Shown here: one piece after another, positions 23,101 through 33,358 of the stretch
Layout of the letters: each line of letters opens with the position of its first letter
How positions within the stretch are numbered: the stretch's first letter is position 1
Source of the DNA: Magicicada septendecula
Taxonomy: Eukaryota; Arthropoda; Insecta; Hemiptera; Cicadidae
DNA: 64,000 bases
NCBI GenBank assembly: GCA_034769895.1
Contig: CM068373.1
Location: 279,775,158-279,839,157, forward strand
Direction: 5' to 3'
Notes under the pieces: model-generated
What the model saw: the letters and a program-made list of their open reading frames with translations, nothing else
Told to the model about the DNA's origin: nothing
The model's database searches: none
Translations under genes and position numbers: made by a program

Positions 23101-26100
23101 GTTTCAATTCTGTGTTTTAATATTCTGCCGTACAACCTCCCCATTGCACTTGTCACACTTATGCCTCTATAATTTTGGCATGCCTTCTTATCGCCCTTTT
23201 TATAGTAATATGTACAAGGTTTGATCAAGAAGGCCGCGCTAAAAGTATCAGATTCAAAAATTGATTGCTTATTATGTTGTTGGTACACCTGTCTGTACAC
23301 AGAAATGCAGCGAGTAAACAGAATTAAATATATTGGCTGCTAGATTGCAGATAACCTTGTCCTGGTCTGGAAATTAACGCCAGACTTGAAATACATCACG
23401 GCCTAGGCAAGTTGCTACCTGTTCCACCTTCGAAGATCCTCCAGCCATCTCTTCCTGGGTCTGTCCACACAGCTGTGTCATATAGGTTTATATTTCCAGA
23501 CCTGTTTGGACAGTCTTGAATCTGACGTTTTTTCCAAGTGTTTATTCCACCTTCGTTTATAATCTTTCATGCAAGTTAAAAACTTGTAATTCTTCTCTTA
23601 GGGCCTCATTCTTTATACGATTAAGTTTACACTTTTAAACTCCTCTTAAGAATGCCATTTCCGAGGCCTGTATTTTACTTTCTTGTTTCTTGATTGTCAT
23701 CAATAATTAACACCCATAGGACAGTACAGGGACCACCATAACTTTGTAAAACTTTTTATCTCGAGGTACCTTATTTATAAAAAAAATACTACAGATTGTC
23801 TGGAACTTACCTAATTTAACAACAATACAATAATTCTTATCATAGCCAATATCATTTCCCAAATAGTTAAAATGGCTCACTTGCTCTACAATTTGATCGT
23901 TAATTATTATTTTTGTTCTCATTGGTTCTTTGCCTCGAAATGACATTACCGTTGTTTTTATACTGGAGATTTTCATATTGTATTGTTTGCAAATCTGGTG
24001 AAGCTTAAACACAGAGTTTTTGCAAATCAGATTCTGTATTTTGAAGTACAAGCAAGTCGTCAGCAAACAACAGCACATTCAAATATCTGTCTCGTGATAA
24101 CTTAATACCAGGGTTCACTAGATATTTCCATCTTTACTGTTTCCAAATTTTAAATAGCTACTAATGCATCCACACTTATTTTCTTGATTATAACAAAATA
24201 AATAGCACATAGTGACTTTGTTTTCTTGTAATTTTTGTAGTTTTATTTCTAACAATTAAAAAGTTTAACTCCCTCCCCCACCAGAAAGAAATCTGCTCCT
24301 AAATGGTGCACATATATCCTATTTTTATATTAATATACATATAATTTGTACAGTTATGTTTCTGCAAATGCAACATCATTTTGTACTAACAATCATTGTG
24401 ATGTCTGCAGTTCCTAACGCTATAAAGTCTTTTTACTGGTGCGGGCATTGAACAGCGGGCACTGGAAAAACAGAAAAAATATAATAAATATATATTTCTT
24501 TATTGGCATTGTAAATACAGCATTATCATTAATACACTTTTGTTTTTTTTTTCTAGTGTTCTTTCAGATACTAGGAATCAGTTTTTGGACTGCACAGTTT
24601 TTTAAGAAATTACAGTTCAATGTAATGAGTCTTGAAGACAAATCAAATTTATGGACTTCAGAGGGTATGGCTTCCTTGGGATATTCCTTCTGGTAAGTAC
24701 GATGAATGATGAACATGAACGTTTGTTACATTAATATCATTATTGGTTTGAGATAACCATCAAACTAAATTTTAACGATGAAGGGTTTGCTAGGATTGGT
24801 CAAAAAAGTATAACACAAATTTTAAATTATTTGTGTCAACGTTTCGACAGTATTTATTGTCATCATCAGGACCTGTGTACGGACACAACAGAAAATATCA
24901 AACACAACAGGTAAATTAGTTGAGTGAATGTGTTTGTGTATGTGAGATTGTGTGTGTGCATGTGTGTGTATGTGTGAAAGAGTTGAAACAGTTTGTTTTA
25001 CAAATTCTGTCTGAGGCTTTCACAGCCGGGTGCAATGATATGAGTACTTCGTCTTCCGGGCTGTAAAGTATAACATATTGGTAGGTTGCTGAGCCGGCGC
25101 GGTGTGAGACCAATCTTCATGCCGATCAAGATAATCCAGCAGTTTCTGAGACCAGTAAAGGACGTCAGAGACTCGCTCTCATTGTGCAGAGTGTACAGAG
25201 TTCCTGAGTGCCTTGCTCATACGGCCAGTTGTACATCGGAACTACGAAACGCAGTGTCCACGCCCGCTACTGTCGTCTGAGGTAGCCAGAAAAGTCTGCT
25301 ATAGCACAGCACGTACTCGCCAATGCCGACCATCTTTGAAGAAACGAGGCTTCTGTCGTCGGTGAGTTCGTATTTCCCTCACCTGCATATGGTGTCTGTC
25401 CAGATTCAGAAACATGCATTTATTGCAATGAATCGACAGAGTCCCTCTCATTGAGTGCTCTTTGGACGCAAGTTGTGGCGAACCAATAGGAATCTGCCTT
25501 TCCTCTGATTGGCTGGTGGTGTCGTGGTGTCAGACAATAACTTCGTGCATACACCAAAAGTTTATAAATATACGTATCCTACTCACAGCCACTAACCTTA
25601 ACCACAGTGTAAATTAACTTTCCTCTGTCCATCTAGTAGTGGTAGCACCTGTAATGTACTCACCTGCTTACCTTCAGAAGTGCCCAGAGTCGCCAGAGTG
25701 TTTGTGGATGACACTCAACCCAAATTACGCACCTGACTTTTCAAAATCTCCCCCTCAGAAGTTCCATGGATCGTTTATGCGAAACTTTGGCTACAGTGAT
25801 CAAGAAAGCAACAGGTGCGCACGAGCAAACAAATTGCACAACACCTTTTGGTTATGAAAAATTGGTTTTAATGAACTCCTTTCTTCTGAGACATCATTTA
25901 TCATCTTTCTGATACATTATTGTTCAGTCAATTTTGACTTAAAATCAGGCTTCACTCACTCATTCACACTTAGATTCGCCAGTACCACGTGCATTCCTTT
26001 CCTTTCACTCACTCACAAATTAAATAATTGTAAGTACATTTCTTTAGCGCTTTATCATTCGGGGCAATTTTTATTAGTGGTATTTAAAACAGGTACCTGT

Positions 26101-28918
26101 ATATCTTTTCAAACACTTAACAGAATGTGCACATGATGGATGCCTTCACCTACGCCGCGTGTCCATGGAGTCTCATTGTTTTCCAATTGCTAAGACAATA
26201 TGTATGCCCGCGACGTTTTGCGACGTATCTGATGTTCTCACTGGCTCTGGTGGTTATTCTCTGCCATCCTGCTGGTAATTCCTAGGTGATTTCTGACCTT
26301 CGGTGAACTAGAGTTTTGAAAACGCACAACCAGACTTTTGTTATGTCTGGCTGCGGCAATGTCCGTGTTCGTAGAGCAGCGAGCTGCCGGATGCAAGCGA
26401 CACAGCTGACCAAATATTCGCCGCTCTCGGCTATTTGAATTTTCGTCGTCGTAACATAACTGTCTCAAACGTATGCATTATTTACTGTTCTTTATGACGC
26501 ATCATCCTGTTTTGTGTGTGGTTCACGTCATTGTTGAGTGACGTGCATAAATATAATATGACGTGTTATGCCGTATATGGTCACAAAATGATATTAGATA
26601 TGCGATTGGTTGTTGACATCGTCACACCGTTAATGTCTTAGGCCAGAATAAATATGAATCACCGTTGCTGCAGATCACCCTTCCACTGGTTACATTCGCT
26701 TTTACAACACTTCATATATTTATTTCACAATATTATTGAATAAAATGACACCTACGCAGGATTGCCCCATTACAACAGTTCAGTAGTCACTGACTGTGAC
26801 CACAACCCTGGTCAGTGTGTTGCAGCCTTCTGCACTGAAGATGGCCATCGAAGGCATGGCTGAAACATTTGCTCAAAACAATTATGGACCACGGGACCAC
26901 AGCCTTACAGCCTGGCAAGACGAAGTTTGTTTTACATCTGCATTATTACATTAGATTCTGCATTGCATTATTACATATTGTTTTCCTTAAATACATTTCG
27001 TGTTTTCCTTCATCGTTAAAATTCATCGATTGACAGTCACTACGAAATTAAGAATTCACCAAACCAAAGTTATCAGATATTCTGATTAGAAGGGACAGTC
27101 ATTTTTTATTTTGACACTTTTTGGTTGAAAGTCAGGACACTAAAGAGTATCAATTTTCAGTTTTCTTGAATATTTATTTCACTGGAACACATTGCCTATG
27201 ATCAACAGAATGTTGTGTCTGGCACTCATCATTTTGTAGAGTACCGGTATATGACAGATGTTTATACATTCTGTATTGCTGTTGTAGTGATCAAGCAGCT
27301 TTTAGATATATTGCATAATCATAAGTATAAATGTTCCCCAGTCGATTCTATGCTGTAACGGTAGGAAATCTGCTTTATACAAGTTTCAATATTCAAAACA
27401 CTTTTTGCTACAGTCTATTTCTTGATGTATATAATATATTTAATATTTATAATATCTTTACCTCAAAATGTTTTTTCCTTATTTGTAACATGTTTTGGGA
27501 CACTTAGTGTTCTCATCATCAGCCTTCATAATTTTGAATCTTGTGGAGTACCTGTGTGCTGGTTGGTTGTTGTTATGGCTTCCTGTTGGGTTGTGGCATT
27601 TTAAATTGGTATTATTGTGTGTGATTGTGGTGTATATATTAGTATTTTGTGTATTTTCAATGTTGAGAACAAACTAATACCTGAACAAATACAAAACATG
27701 ACACAATTTTCAAAGCACTCAACATCTTATGGATGGAGAAGTGGACATAGTTTCGGCAATGAAGGCGCAAAGGTTGAGATGGTTGGGGCATGTGCTGAGA
27801 ATGATAAGTGATCGAGGCCCAAAAATGGCATTGGAAAGGAAGCCAGAGGGAGTAAGGAGGAGAGAACGTCCGAGGAGATGGTATGAAGATGTGGAAGGGG
27901 ATTTGAGGTAGACACGAGGGGGAGGTTGGAGGAGTAAGACTCTGGACAGAGAAGAATGGAGGAGAATCATTGAGCCAGGGTTCTACACGGACCATAGTCC
28001 CAGAAGTTTTAATGGGGTTTTACTGTATTTAAATTTTATTTATCAACTGATTAATCAATTAAATATATCCATAAGTTTACTAATATACACACCTAATTTA
28101 CTAATTTCTACTTTGGTTGACTGGTAACCTGGTTTCAGGATTTTCAAATCGTAGTGCCCCAACTACATGGTACACAAATATGGTAACCTTACACTAAACC
28201 TTAATCAGCCCAGGTTTCTCTTCAGTTACTCTACACTACCTTTTAGAATTTCTACAGACCTAGCACTGACCTACAGTGTATGAAGTCTCCAGTTTTTTTT
28301 TTTTTTTTGGCAATAAACATCATCATATATTAATGTTATACAAAAGTTTTAATGCATCAAGGAAAGGAACTGTAAAAATCAGACACAATTTATAAAAATA
28401 CAAGTTTGCATACTGTCATCTTCCTAATGAACATTCTAAATTTGTTTTAATTTCACAGATACTTAATTTAGTCCATTTAAGATACTTTTAGCATTGTGAC
28501 ACATTTAAGATAATATGAACAACAGGGACATTATGAGTGTAGTTGAGAATCTAAAGTTATACGGAACAACTTTTACACAATAATTTCTGTTCAAGTCATA
28601 AAACTGCATTTTCTTGACTCCAAATTATATTGTCAAAAAAAATTATATTAAAAATAAACAGCTGAAATCCTAACTTCAGTGAAGAACTTCTTCGACTAAT
28701 AAGGATATACATATAGAAAAATAATGTTTGTGCATCTTCAAAATGTTTAAATCTCTGAACTGTTGATTTTTTCTTTCTACAGGTTAGCAGTCGCAGCAGC
28801 GGTCGTACACTTCATAAACTTATTATTTATTTATTTTGGAACAAAGGATTCCAGAGACAAGAAATCGTCATGTCCCGTAATGGAAGAAAAAAGCAATGGA
28901 GCCATTATGCTTTATTAA
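16903..28918 (+). CDS. Clarin-like tetraspan membrane protein (4 coding exons)
   Basis: Coding exons 16903-17122, 18451-18639, 24557-24692 and 28783-28918 join in frame to a 226-residue protein; vertebrate clarin-1 is about 232. Each junction has GT-AG and the split codons fit. Four hydrophobic segments: residues 6-33 (GMIFVTFLGSCLSIALLAAA), about 85-110, about 128-155 and about 178-202. HFGLFQGE after the first segment resembles the clarin FGLFHGE motif, GLYLWNIL matches GLYLLSF, and the chain ends IMLY, like LMY of clarin-1. Clarins support hair-cell and photoreceptor membranes in vertebrates (family knowledge). The start ATG has A at -3; an in-frame stretch back to the acceptor at 16858 could instead belong to an upstream exon. 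Confidence 0.78.
17214..17681. mobile_element. Short hAT-like element inside a LINE tail (intron 1)
   Basis: Ends CAGGGGCGAACCTAGG on both sides (inverted). Flanks GCCCCACA (17206-17213) and GCTCCACA (17682-17689) match at 7 of 8 positions. Removing the element joins the LINE 3' end to its ATC-repeat tail, which supports the insertion model. No transposase inside. Confidence 0.8.
17690..18300 (-). pseudogene. LINE 3' end in clarin intron 1
   Basis: Minus-strand frames 18106-17912 and 17858-17667 encode RLASYERKILKEICRLIREG and RGRGRPTLRWIDGILEDVK with AEAHVGLW near the end, the reverse transcriptase C-terminus and basic tail of a common LINE. Further upstream YLGSLVNENN is readable by 18280. 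The tail is a GAT repeat (17191-17203 on plus as ATCATCATC). Confidence 0.75.
18451..18639 (+). CDS. Clarin-like gene, coding exon 2
   Basis: Acceptor TGTCTGTTTCAG ends at 18450, donor GTAAGT at 18640. Encodes the second membrane segment (TTVVSLGVAVLFSAVAAVFA) and GVPGLYLWNIL, which begins the third. Confidence 0.78.
18679..19558 (-). pseudogene. LINE, 3' half (interrupted copy, intron 2)
   Basis: Minus strand: FADD motif at about 19490 (LLFADDQVIIACDED), then GSIISEDGTTKNDIKNRIQQ and PILTYGCECW (19291-19103), then VETVEMDFLRRA. It ends in a poly-A tail (T-run 18679-18693). Its upstream half lies at 22760-23335, separated by the hAT element. Frameshifts show it is dead. Confidence 0.8.
19903..21430 (-). 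pseudogene. hAT transposase (ZMYM1-like), broken
   Basis: In order on the minus strand: ILADETADISGKEQLSIG (about 21310), the catalytic-domain start; GLDFDGCSTVSGKEGGVQ and LYFHCSSHKLNLVMNDL (21117-20827); then a 275-residue frame (20730-19903) ending LSQPCTTSSIERSFSSLRRI and LRNTIGENRLNGLAML, the hAT dimerisation region. Frame changes near 20800 and 21120 and lack of the N-terminal zinc finger mean no intact protein. Confidence 0.8.
21440..22620. other. Non-coding interior of the hAT element
   Basis: About 1.2 kb without coding potential, where the transposase N-terminus would be expected; it may be replaced or decayed sequence. Confidence 0.45.
22760..23335 (-). pseudogene. LINE reverse transcriptase, 5' half (interrupted copy)
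   Basis: Frame 23300-22761 contains YYKKGDKKACQNYRGISVTS, then LYGRILKHRIE, LVDLEKAYGTVP and TTKGLKQGRSLSPTL: reverse transcriptase fingers and palm up to the GxxQG...LSP block. The FADD motif follows on the other side of the hAT insertion at about 19490. 5'-truncated at about 23335. Confidence 0.85.
23400..24115 (-). pseudogene. Second LINE copy in intron 2
   Basis: Minus strand, starting at about 24115: NPGIKLSRDRYLNVLLFADD in broken frames, then the frame 24078-23707 with YNMKISSIKTTVMSFRGKEP and HFNYLGNDIGYD, and later the C-terminal tail. A different family from the neighbouring interrupted LINE. Starts after the palm motif YxDD region, so 5'-truncated. Confidence 0.75.
24557..24692 (+). 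CDS. Clarin-like gene, coding exon 3
   Basis: Acceptor TTTTTTTTTCTAG, donor CTG|GTAAGT. Encodes the rest of membrane segment three (FFQILGISFWTAQFF) and the second extracellular loop, ending GYSFW at the start of segment four. Confidence 0.78.
24780..24895 (-). ncRNA. Hammerhead-like motif in clarin intron 3
   Basis: Minus strand: GTC then CTGATGA (24869-24863), an extra T, GACA..TGTC stem II, GAAA (24845-24842), CGTT, then GAC that pairs with the GTC before the core. The palindromic ACGT could form stem III in a dimer, with cleavage predicted after GTT. One extra base before stem II departs from the canonical ribozyme. Confidence 0.45.
24930..24982. repeat. GT-rich simple sequence
   Basis: Irregular (TG)n run next to the hammerhead-like motif in intron 3. 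Confidence 0.7.
25000..27400. other. Intron 3 sequence, mostly unassigned
   Basis: Contains a 72-residue plus frame at 25639-25857 (rich in P and C) that I cannot assign, and a hammerhead-like motif at 26835-26866. No terminal repeats were found. Confidence 0.35.
26835..26866 (+). ncRNA. Hammerhead-like motif (degenerate)
   Basis: CTGAAGA, an extra T, then GGCCAT pairing with ATGGCT (6 bp including G-T), then GAAAC. Stem I and stem III partners are not evident, so this is probably a decayed copy of the same motif family. Confidence 0.35.
27727..28040 (+). pseudogene. LINE C-terminal fragment in intron 3
   Basis: Frame 27729-27911 reads IVSAMKAQRLRWLGHVLRM then RGPKMALERKPEGVRRRE and RRWYEDVEGDLR, followed after a stop by LDREEWRRIIE: the conserved tail of a LINE polyprotein. 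5'-truncated. Confidence 0.75.
28041..28740. other. Intron 3, AT-rich, nothing recognised
   Basis: A T-run lies at 28293-28308. No coding or paired repeats. Confidence 0.5.
28783..28918 (+). CDS. Clarin-like gene, terminal coding exon
   Basis: Acceptor TTTTTCTTTCTACAG. Encodes LAVAAAVVHFINLLFIYFG (segment four) and a short charged tail ending NGAIMLY and TAA. The polar tail with terminal LY resembles the C-terminus of clarins. Confidence 0.78.
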
Positions 28919-29150
28919 ATTGTGTGTGTAAATGCCATTATTAGTTTATTAGTTTTTGACTGTGTATATACAAAAATGAATTAAAATGTGACATTTTCAT
29001 ATCAGAAACGTTAAAAAGACAATGAATTTAATGTTTTATGTATATACAAAGAACACATGAGATGATGTCATATTTATTTTGCCCTACAGTGTTTAACCTT
29101 TGAATGCAAATCTGTACATTATGTTGTAAAATAAATAAATCAATTTTATT
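28919..29150 (+). other. Clarin-like gene 3' UTR
   Basis: Overlapping AATAAA signals at 29130-29139 lie about 215 bp after the stop, a plausible polyadenylation site. A LINE tail begins immediately afterwards. Confidence 0.55.
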
Positions 29151-29151
29151 A

Positions 29152-29460
29152 CTTCTTCTTCTTCTTTAAGTTCCTAGTTAGGACTCGGAGCTATTCTAAA
29201 ACAATGGTCCTACATGCTGTCACTCCACCTCTTCCTTGGCCAACCAATGCTTCTCTTCGTGTTTGGTTGGCTATCCCTTGCCTTTTTCTCTAGCCTTGTG
29301 TCATCCATTCTTGATATGTGTTCATTTCATATTCTTCTTCTTTCCGCAATCCAAGAATTAATATGTTAGATTACACATTTCTCTTATACTATCAGTTGGT
29401 AACCTATCGTACCTTGTCTTTCCTAGTACCCTCCTTTCTTAGTACAGTCATTATGATTTT
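29152..29460 (-). repeat. LINE 3' fragment with (GAA)n tail
   Basis: The left edge reads CTTCTTCTTCTTC, i.e. (GAA)n on the minus strand, directly after the clarin polyadenylation region. The following text (for example GGTTGGCTATCCC) resembles LINE 3' sequences here. No reading frame survives, so this is tentative. Confidence 0.4.
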
Positions 29461-29469
29461 ATTACTTTA

Positions 29470-30540
29470 AAACAGATATTCTAGCTCTCATACTTATCTT
29501 AGTCATATATGACATTACTGCATATCCCTCTTCTGGGAAAGGTCTGGCAGATGGCAGGACTGGAGATGGAACAGGGTGTAAGCCTAGTGCTCAAGACCAC
29601 AGTGTTGTTTATTCTTGTGGAACACTGATTTGAATACTGTATGGCAGAGGTTTTCAAACAGTGCACTGCAGCACTCAAGAGGTGCCATGAACGACTGACA
29701 GGGGAGCTGCAGATAAATATGAAATTTTTTTGTTTAGTGTTTAGCAATAAAAGAGCTCTGAAAAATTTAAACCCTTAATATTAATGATGGCACTTGGATT
29801 CAAGAAGCCTCTATAAAGCTCTGCTTCTGAAAAATATTAGGCCAAATGTCTGAACAGGACTAATGTTTCTACCAGGTATCCCACAGAGAACTGCCACCAG
29901 ATGAATGTTGTTGGTCAGGGAAGCAATGGACTTATCACTGTCAATGCCACCGTTGCATTCCCTGGTGAACCACCGTTTTTACCATCCCTTCAAAAAATTG
30001 TAGCAATTTTATCTTTTAACCAAACAATACTTAACATTATATCATTTTAAACTCCTTTTAAGCAGATTTGACATATAGTCTTAGTATATTGATCACATGT
30101 ACATACACGTTTTAACAAGTTAGTCTAAACCAGCTCTTGCATCAAACAGTTTTTTCACTCTTTTTTTTTAATCTTCATTATTTAAATTTACAGCGATTAT
30201 GTTTAAGCTCCAACAGCCTTATGTCTCTAATTGGTCTCTATTAAAAAAAAAACGTGGAAAACAGTCAAATTCTGAATAATTTTCATCAATTAGCACTATT
30301 ATAGCAGATTCTTGTTCAAACTTCCAACAGCTGATACTGACTGAACTGGTTACTCCACTTGATTGTAGGACACATCACACTATGGGGTTGAACAGCGGGC
30401 TATGTAACGTGTGAATTAGATTCATGCTAAAGACTCTGATCGGTCAGTGTATAGGTAAATGCGTTTAAACACACAAAAATGCAGTGCCCGTATGACATAC
30501 AGGCATGGTCCGTTGCTGCATTTAATGCTACCCATGTATT
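29470..30540. other. Unassigned sequence downstream of the clarin-like gene
   Basis: No frame above 82 residues and no paired termini. A possible hAT-like end reading AGAGGTTTTCAAACAGTG at 29646 has no partner. Confidence 0.4.
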
Positions 30541-30544
30541 ATGT

Positions 30545-30691
30545 ATGGGTATGGAGTGTCTTCTCTCTTCTAGGTTAGCAGCCCATAGGCTGGTTGGCAG
30601 CAGCTCGCCATTCTTTATGCTACTCTGCTTTTCTTTTCAACTCACAATATGATGTGCAGTTCATATCGACCATAAGCTGTTTCATGTAGTC
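30545..30691 (-). pseudogene. LINE C-terminus, part interrupted by Harbinger
   Basis: Minus strand reads SYCELKRKAE, stop, HKEWRAAANQPMGC, the end of a LINE polyprotein whose preceding part lies at 48555-49015. The two are rejoined in frame if the Harbinger element and one TAA copy are removed. Confidence 0.65.
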
Positions 30692-30893
30692 TAAAGCTGG
30701 AAACACATTGCTATCACGTCACGTGATATCAGGCTTGCCTTAATCCATGAAATCGTAGTGCAGAGACACACTTATGTCATGTCACATCACTTCATGTTAC
30801 ATCATCTGACGTAAACGCATGTGAACTGGCGTGAAGTCGTGTAAACACTCGTGAAGGCAAATAAAATTCTACTTAATCAAAAAAATCAGTTAA

Positions 30894-31084
30894 CATAAGG
30901 AGCCGGATACACGATATAAACTTAGAAAGACAAGAAAAAGGTTACTTTCAGAATCTAGTACAAGATTTAAAGTACAAAATACAAGAAGATCCAGCTAAAT
31001 TTCAAATGTATTTCAGACTGAATAAGGGAGAATTTGATTATTTACATAATCTTATTAAAGATGATATACAAAAAATGAACACAT
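30894..31084 (+). pseudogene. Harbinger transposase N-terminal exon, first part
   Basis: Reads YKIQEDPAKFQMYFRLNKGE then FDYLHNLIKDDIQKMNT, the pattern of the N-terminal region of Harbinger transposases (FRM...FD.LL...I.K.NT). E1 splits the exon at 31084; it resumes at 46167 with YVRNAISSQERLL. Confidence 0.7.
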
Positions 31085-32309
31085 TGTAACAGTACATAAT
31101 GACCCAATACTGTAATTATGGGATATGAAGGTATTTTTCCAATGTTTTATTGTATAATTATCAAATACAGAATGGTTAGGTTCATTGTCCCTATATACGA
31201 AGGAACAAAGCAGATTCAGTAAGAGTACCATGCCAAGGTCACCGTTGGACGTGCAAGAGCCGGTCAAGGACATGGCGGTGTTTGTGACGAATGACTTTAA
31301 ATATGCATTGTGATTGGACAATAACACTGTTCCGTCATAACAAAAAACAATGACGCACTGACTACAACGCATGTAACTAGGCGTTGTCCTGTATGACAAA
31401 GCTTGATGATGTAAAAATGCACACACACAAGCGCAAATTTATATTTGCCTCTGTCTCAATTCAACGTAGTTCTTCAAAGGGTCAGCAGCGATGTATCGCT
31501 GTCTGATCAGTTTTACAATAAAAGCTTAAAACAACTAGCTCCTCAAGTAAAATTGTTATGGTGGAGCGATAGATGCTCAAGTGTAATAACAGTTAGAACA
31601 GAACATGTAGAATCAGTGTTAACATTTTAAGTAAAAGCAACAAAACATGAGGTGAACACCGGCCATACACCTTGGACGCAACCAACACCCGCGAGGGAGC
31701 AGCGCAGACCACAATTAAGAGAAGTCAACTTTTATCATTTTCTTTATGATTCTAATGAGCTCATTAATCAAAAATAAACCAACTGAACAAATGTACTGAT
31801 AATAGGGTGAATGTGTGTGAGAGTGTGTGAGTGAGCACATGGCCATGAATATCTATGCCGAGGGCATTGGTTTGTGTGCAGATGAGATTTCAACATAATA
31901 AGTAATTAGAGCTGCAGCAAAAGATAAAAGTACATAATAACCTTGATTGGAGACAAAATGAGAATCGTAAGAATGAATAGGGTAAATTAAAATAGCCACC
32001 ATTTTGTTTTTTATAACAGTGTATGACGCCATTTTGAGCACATGGTTGTATATGCAAAATCTATTTGGGAAATTAAAATTTGATAGTTACTTTCAATATA
32101 AAAACAGTGTTATCATTTGTGTCACCTTCTTTGAATCAAAAATCTCGCTGTTAATGAATCATGGCCCCTTAGGTAAAAAGCATAGTAAAAAGAAAGGTAT
32201 GAGCTCTACAGTGACTGAAATCGGTAAGTACACATATGTACCATATTATGGTAATAACCATCCATGCATAATTTTAAATAAAATGTGTAGAGTAGCAAGT
32301 TTATTGACA
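31085..32309 (+). repeat. E1 5' LTR (1225 bp)
   Basis: Starts TGTAACAG, ends TTATTGACA. Nearly identical to the split 3' copy. Contains a GTAAGT splice donor at 32224 and two ATTTTG-ended sites (31996-32006, GCCATTTTG 32028-32036) of the YY1/Pho-type consensus. Confidence 0.88.
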
Positions 32310-32311
32310 AA

Positions 32312-32329
32312 TGGCGCCTGAACTGTGGA
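32312..32329 (+). promoter_or_regulatory. E1 primer-binding site
   Basis: TGGCGCCTGAACTGTGGA begins two bases after the 5' LTR. It resembles the tRNA-Lys primer site found exactly in E2, with a few changes. Confidence 0.7.
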
Positions 32330-32545
32330 CATTATATAAAATTACTTTATATAAAACAGGCCAGATTTAGAGACAGAGAAGGTGATATAAGACGGGACAT
32401 AACCTAGTGCACGAGAGGTTATGTTGACGAAGCAAAGTAACTAGTAATTGCATAATTAAGTACGAATAAAAATAAATAAATATCACTATAATATTGACGA
32501 CTCGGAACACAAAGTTTTTTATAAGTAAAAACGTAAAGTTTTACC

Positions 32546-32598
32546 TTACAGCCTAAACCGGCTTTCACCTATAGAAGGCTTCATCAGAGGCTGTCGTT
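32546..32598 (-). ncRNA. Hammerhead-like motif, left Penelope arm
   Basis: Mirror image of the motif at 33312-33358, with the same core and stems. It follows the left endonuclease frame on the minus strand and overlaps its stop codon. Confidence 0.55.
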
Positions 32599-33006
32599 AG
32601 TAGCGCTGCTCGTCTTGTTGTTGGCGACGAGAAAGTGTTTCGAAAGATTGAAGCTGTGTGTGTGTGGTGAGATGTGTTCGAATAATGCGTGCGATTTGAA
32701 TTGTGTCTGTTCGTTTAGGATGTCGTTTTTATTTGTTTTTGTGTGTTTGTATATTTCTAATTGTTCTAGAGTGTCTAGTTTTCGGCCTTTTGTGTGTACG
32801 TGTAGTATGTTCATGTTATTGTCGATGTTTTTATATGTGTGGTTTGCTTCAATGAGGTGGTTTGCGAAGGTAGATTCTGTAGTGGTGTGGAGTGCTTTTG
32901 TGTGTTCAATGTATCTCTGTTTGAAGCTACGTCCTGTCTGGCCTATGTAGAATTTACTGCAATTTGAACAATTTAGTTTATATACACCGGGTAGATCGAA
33001 TTTGTT
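32584..33006 (-). pseudogene. Penelope GIY-YIG endonuclease, left copy
   Basis: Minus strand: LPGVYKLNCSNC and KFYIGQTGRSFKQR give the GVY...YIG core and following arginine, and KGRKLDTLEQLEIYKH has the glutamate-containing helix typical of Penelope endonucleases. Ends at TGA (32586-32584), which lies within the hammerhead-like core. The reverse transcriptase half is missing. Confidence 0.85.
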
Positions 33007-33007
33007 T

Positions 33008-33322
33008 TGTTACATTGAACACACAAAAGCACTCCACACCACTACAGAATCTACCTTCGCAAACCACACATATAAAAACATCGACAATAACATGAACATA
33101 CTACACGTACACACAAAAGGCCGAAAACTAGACACTCTAGAACAATTAGAAATATACAAACACACAAAAACAAATAAAAACGACATCCTAAACAAACAGA
33201 CACAATTCAAATCGCACGCATTATTCGAACACATCTCACCACACACACACAGCTTCAATCTTTCGAAACACTTTCTCGTCGCCAACAACAAGACGAGCAG
33301 CGCTACTAACGACAGCCTCTGA
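33008..33322 (+). pseudogene. Penelope endonuclease C-terminus, right copy
   Basis: Begins after the YIG core (IEHTKALHTTTEST) and ends FLVANNKTSSATNDSL and TGA. It lacks six residues seen in the left copy. Otherwise almost identical to it. Confidence 0.85.
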
Positions 33323-33358
33323 TGAAGCCTTCTATAGGTGAAAGCCGGTTTAGGCTGT
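33312..33358 (+). ncRNA. Hammerhead-like motif, right Penelope arm
   Basis: ACAGCCT (33312-33318), CTGATGA (33319-33325), stem II AGCCT..AGGT (33326-33339), GAAA (33340-33343), GCCGGTTT (33344-33351), AGGCTGT (33352-33358). ACAGCCT pairs perfectly with AGGCTGT as stem I. The CCGG centre is self-complementary and could form stem III in a dimer; cleavage is predicted after T33351 (triplet TTT). Type I hammerheads with short stem III are known in Penelope-like elements. Stem II carries one extra base. Confidence 0.6.

Noticed and set aside
24439..24556. Upstream extension of the exon 3 reading frame
   Set aside because: It precedes a clear polypyrimidine tract and AG; the open frame there is intronic.
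31055..31426. 123- and 139-residue minus frames at 31055 and 38892
   Set aside because: They lie in the E1 LTRs, antisense, with no domain; repeated only because the LTR is repeated.
32004..32321. 105/121-residue plus frames at the end of the E1 LTRs
   Set aside because: LTR sequence running into the primer site or flank; no recognised domain.
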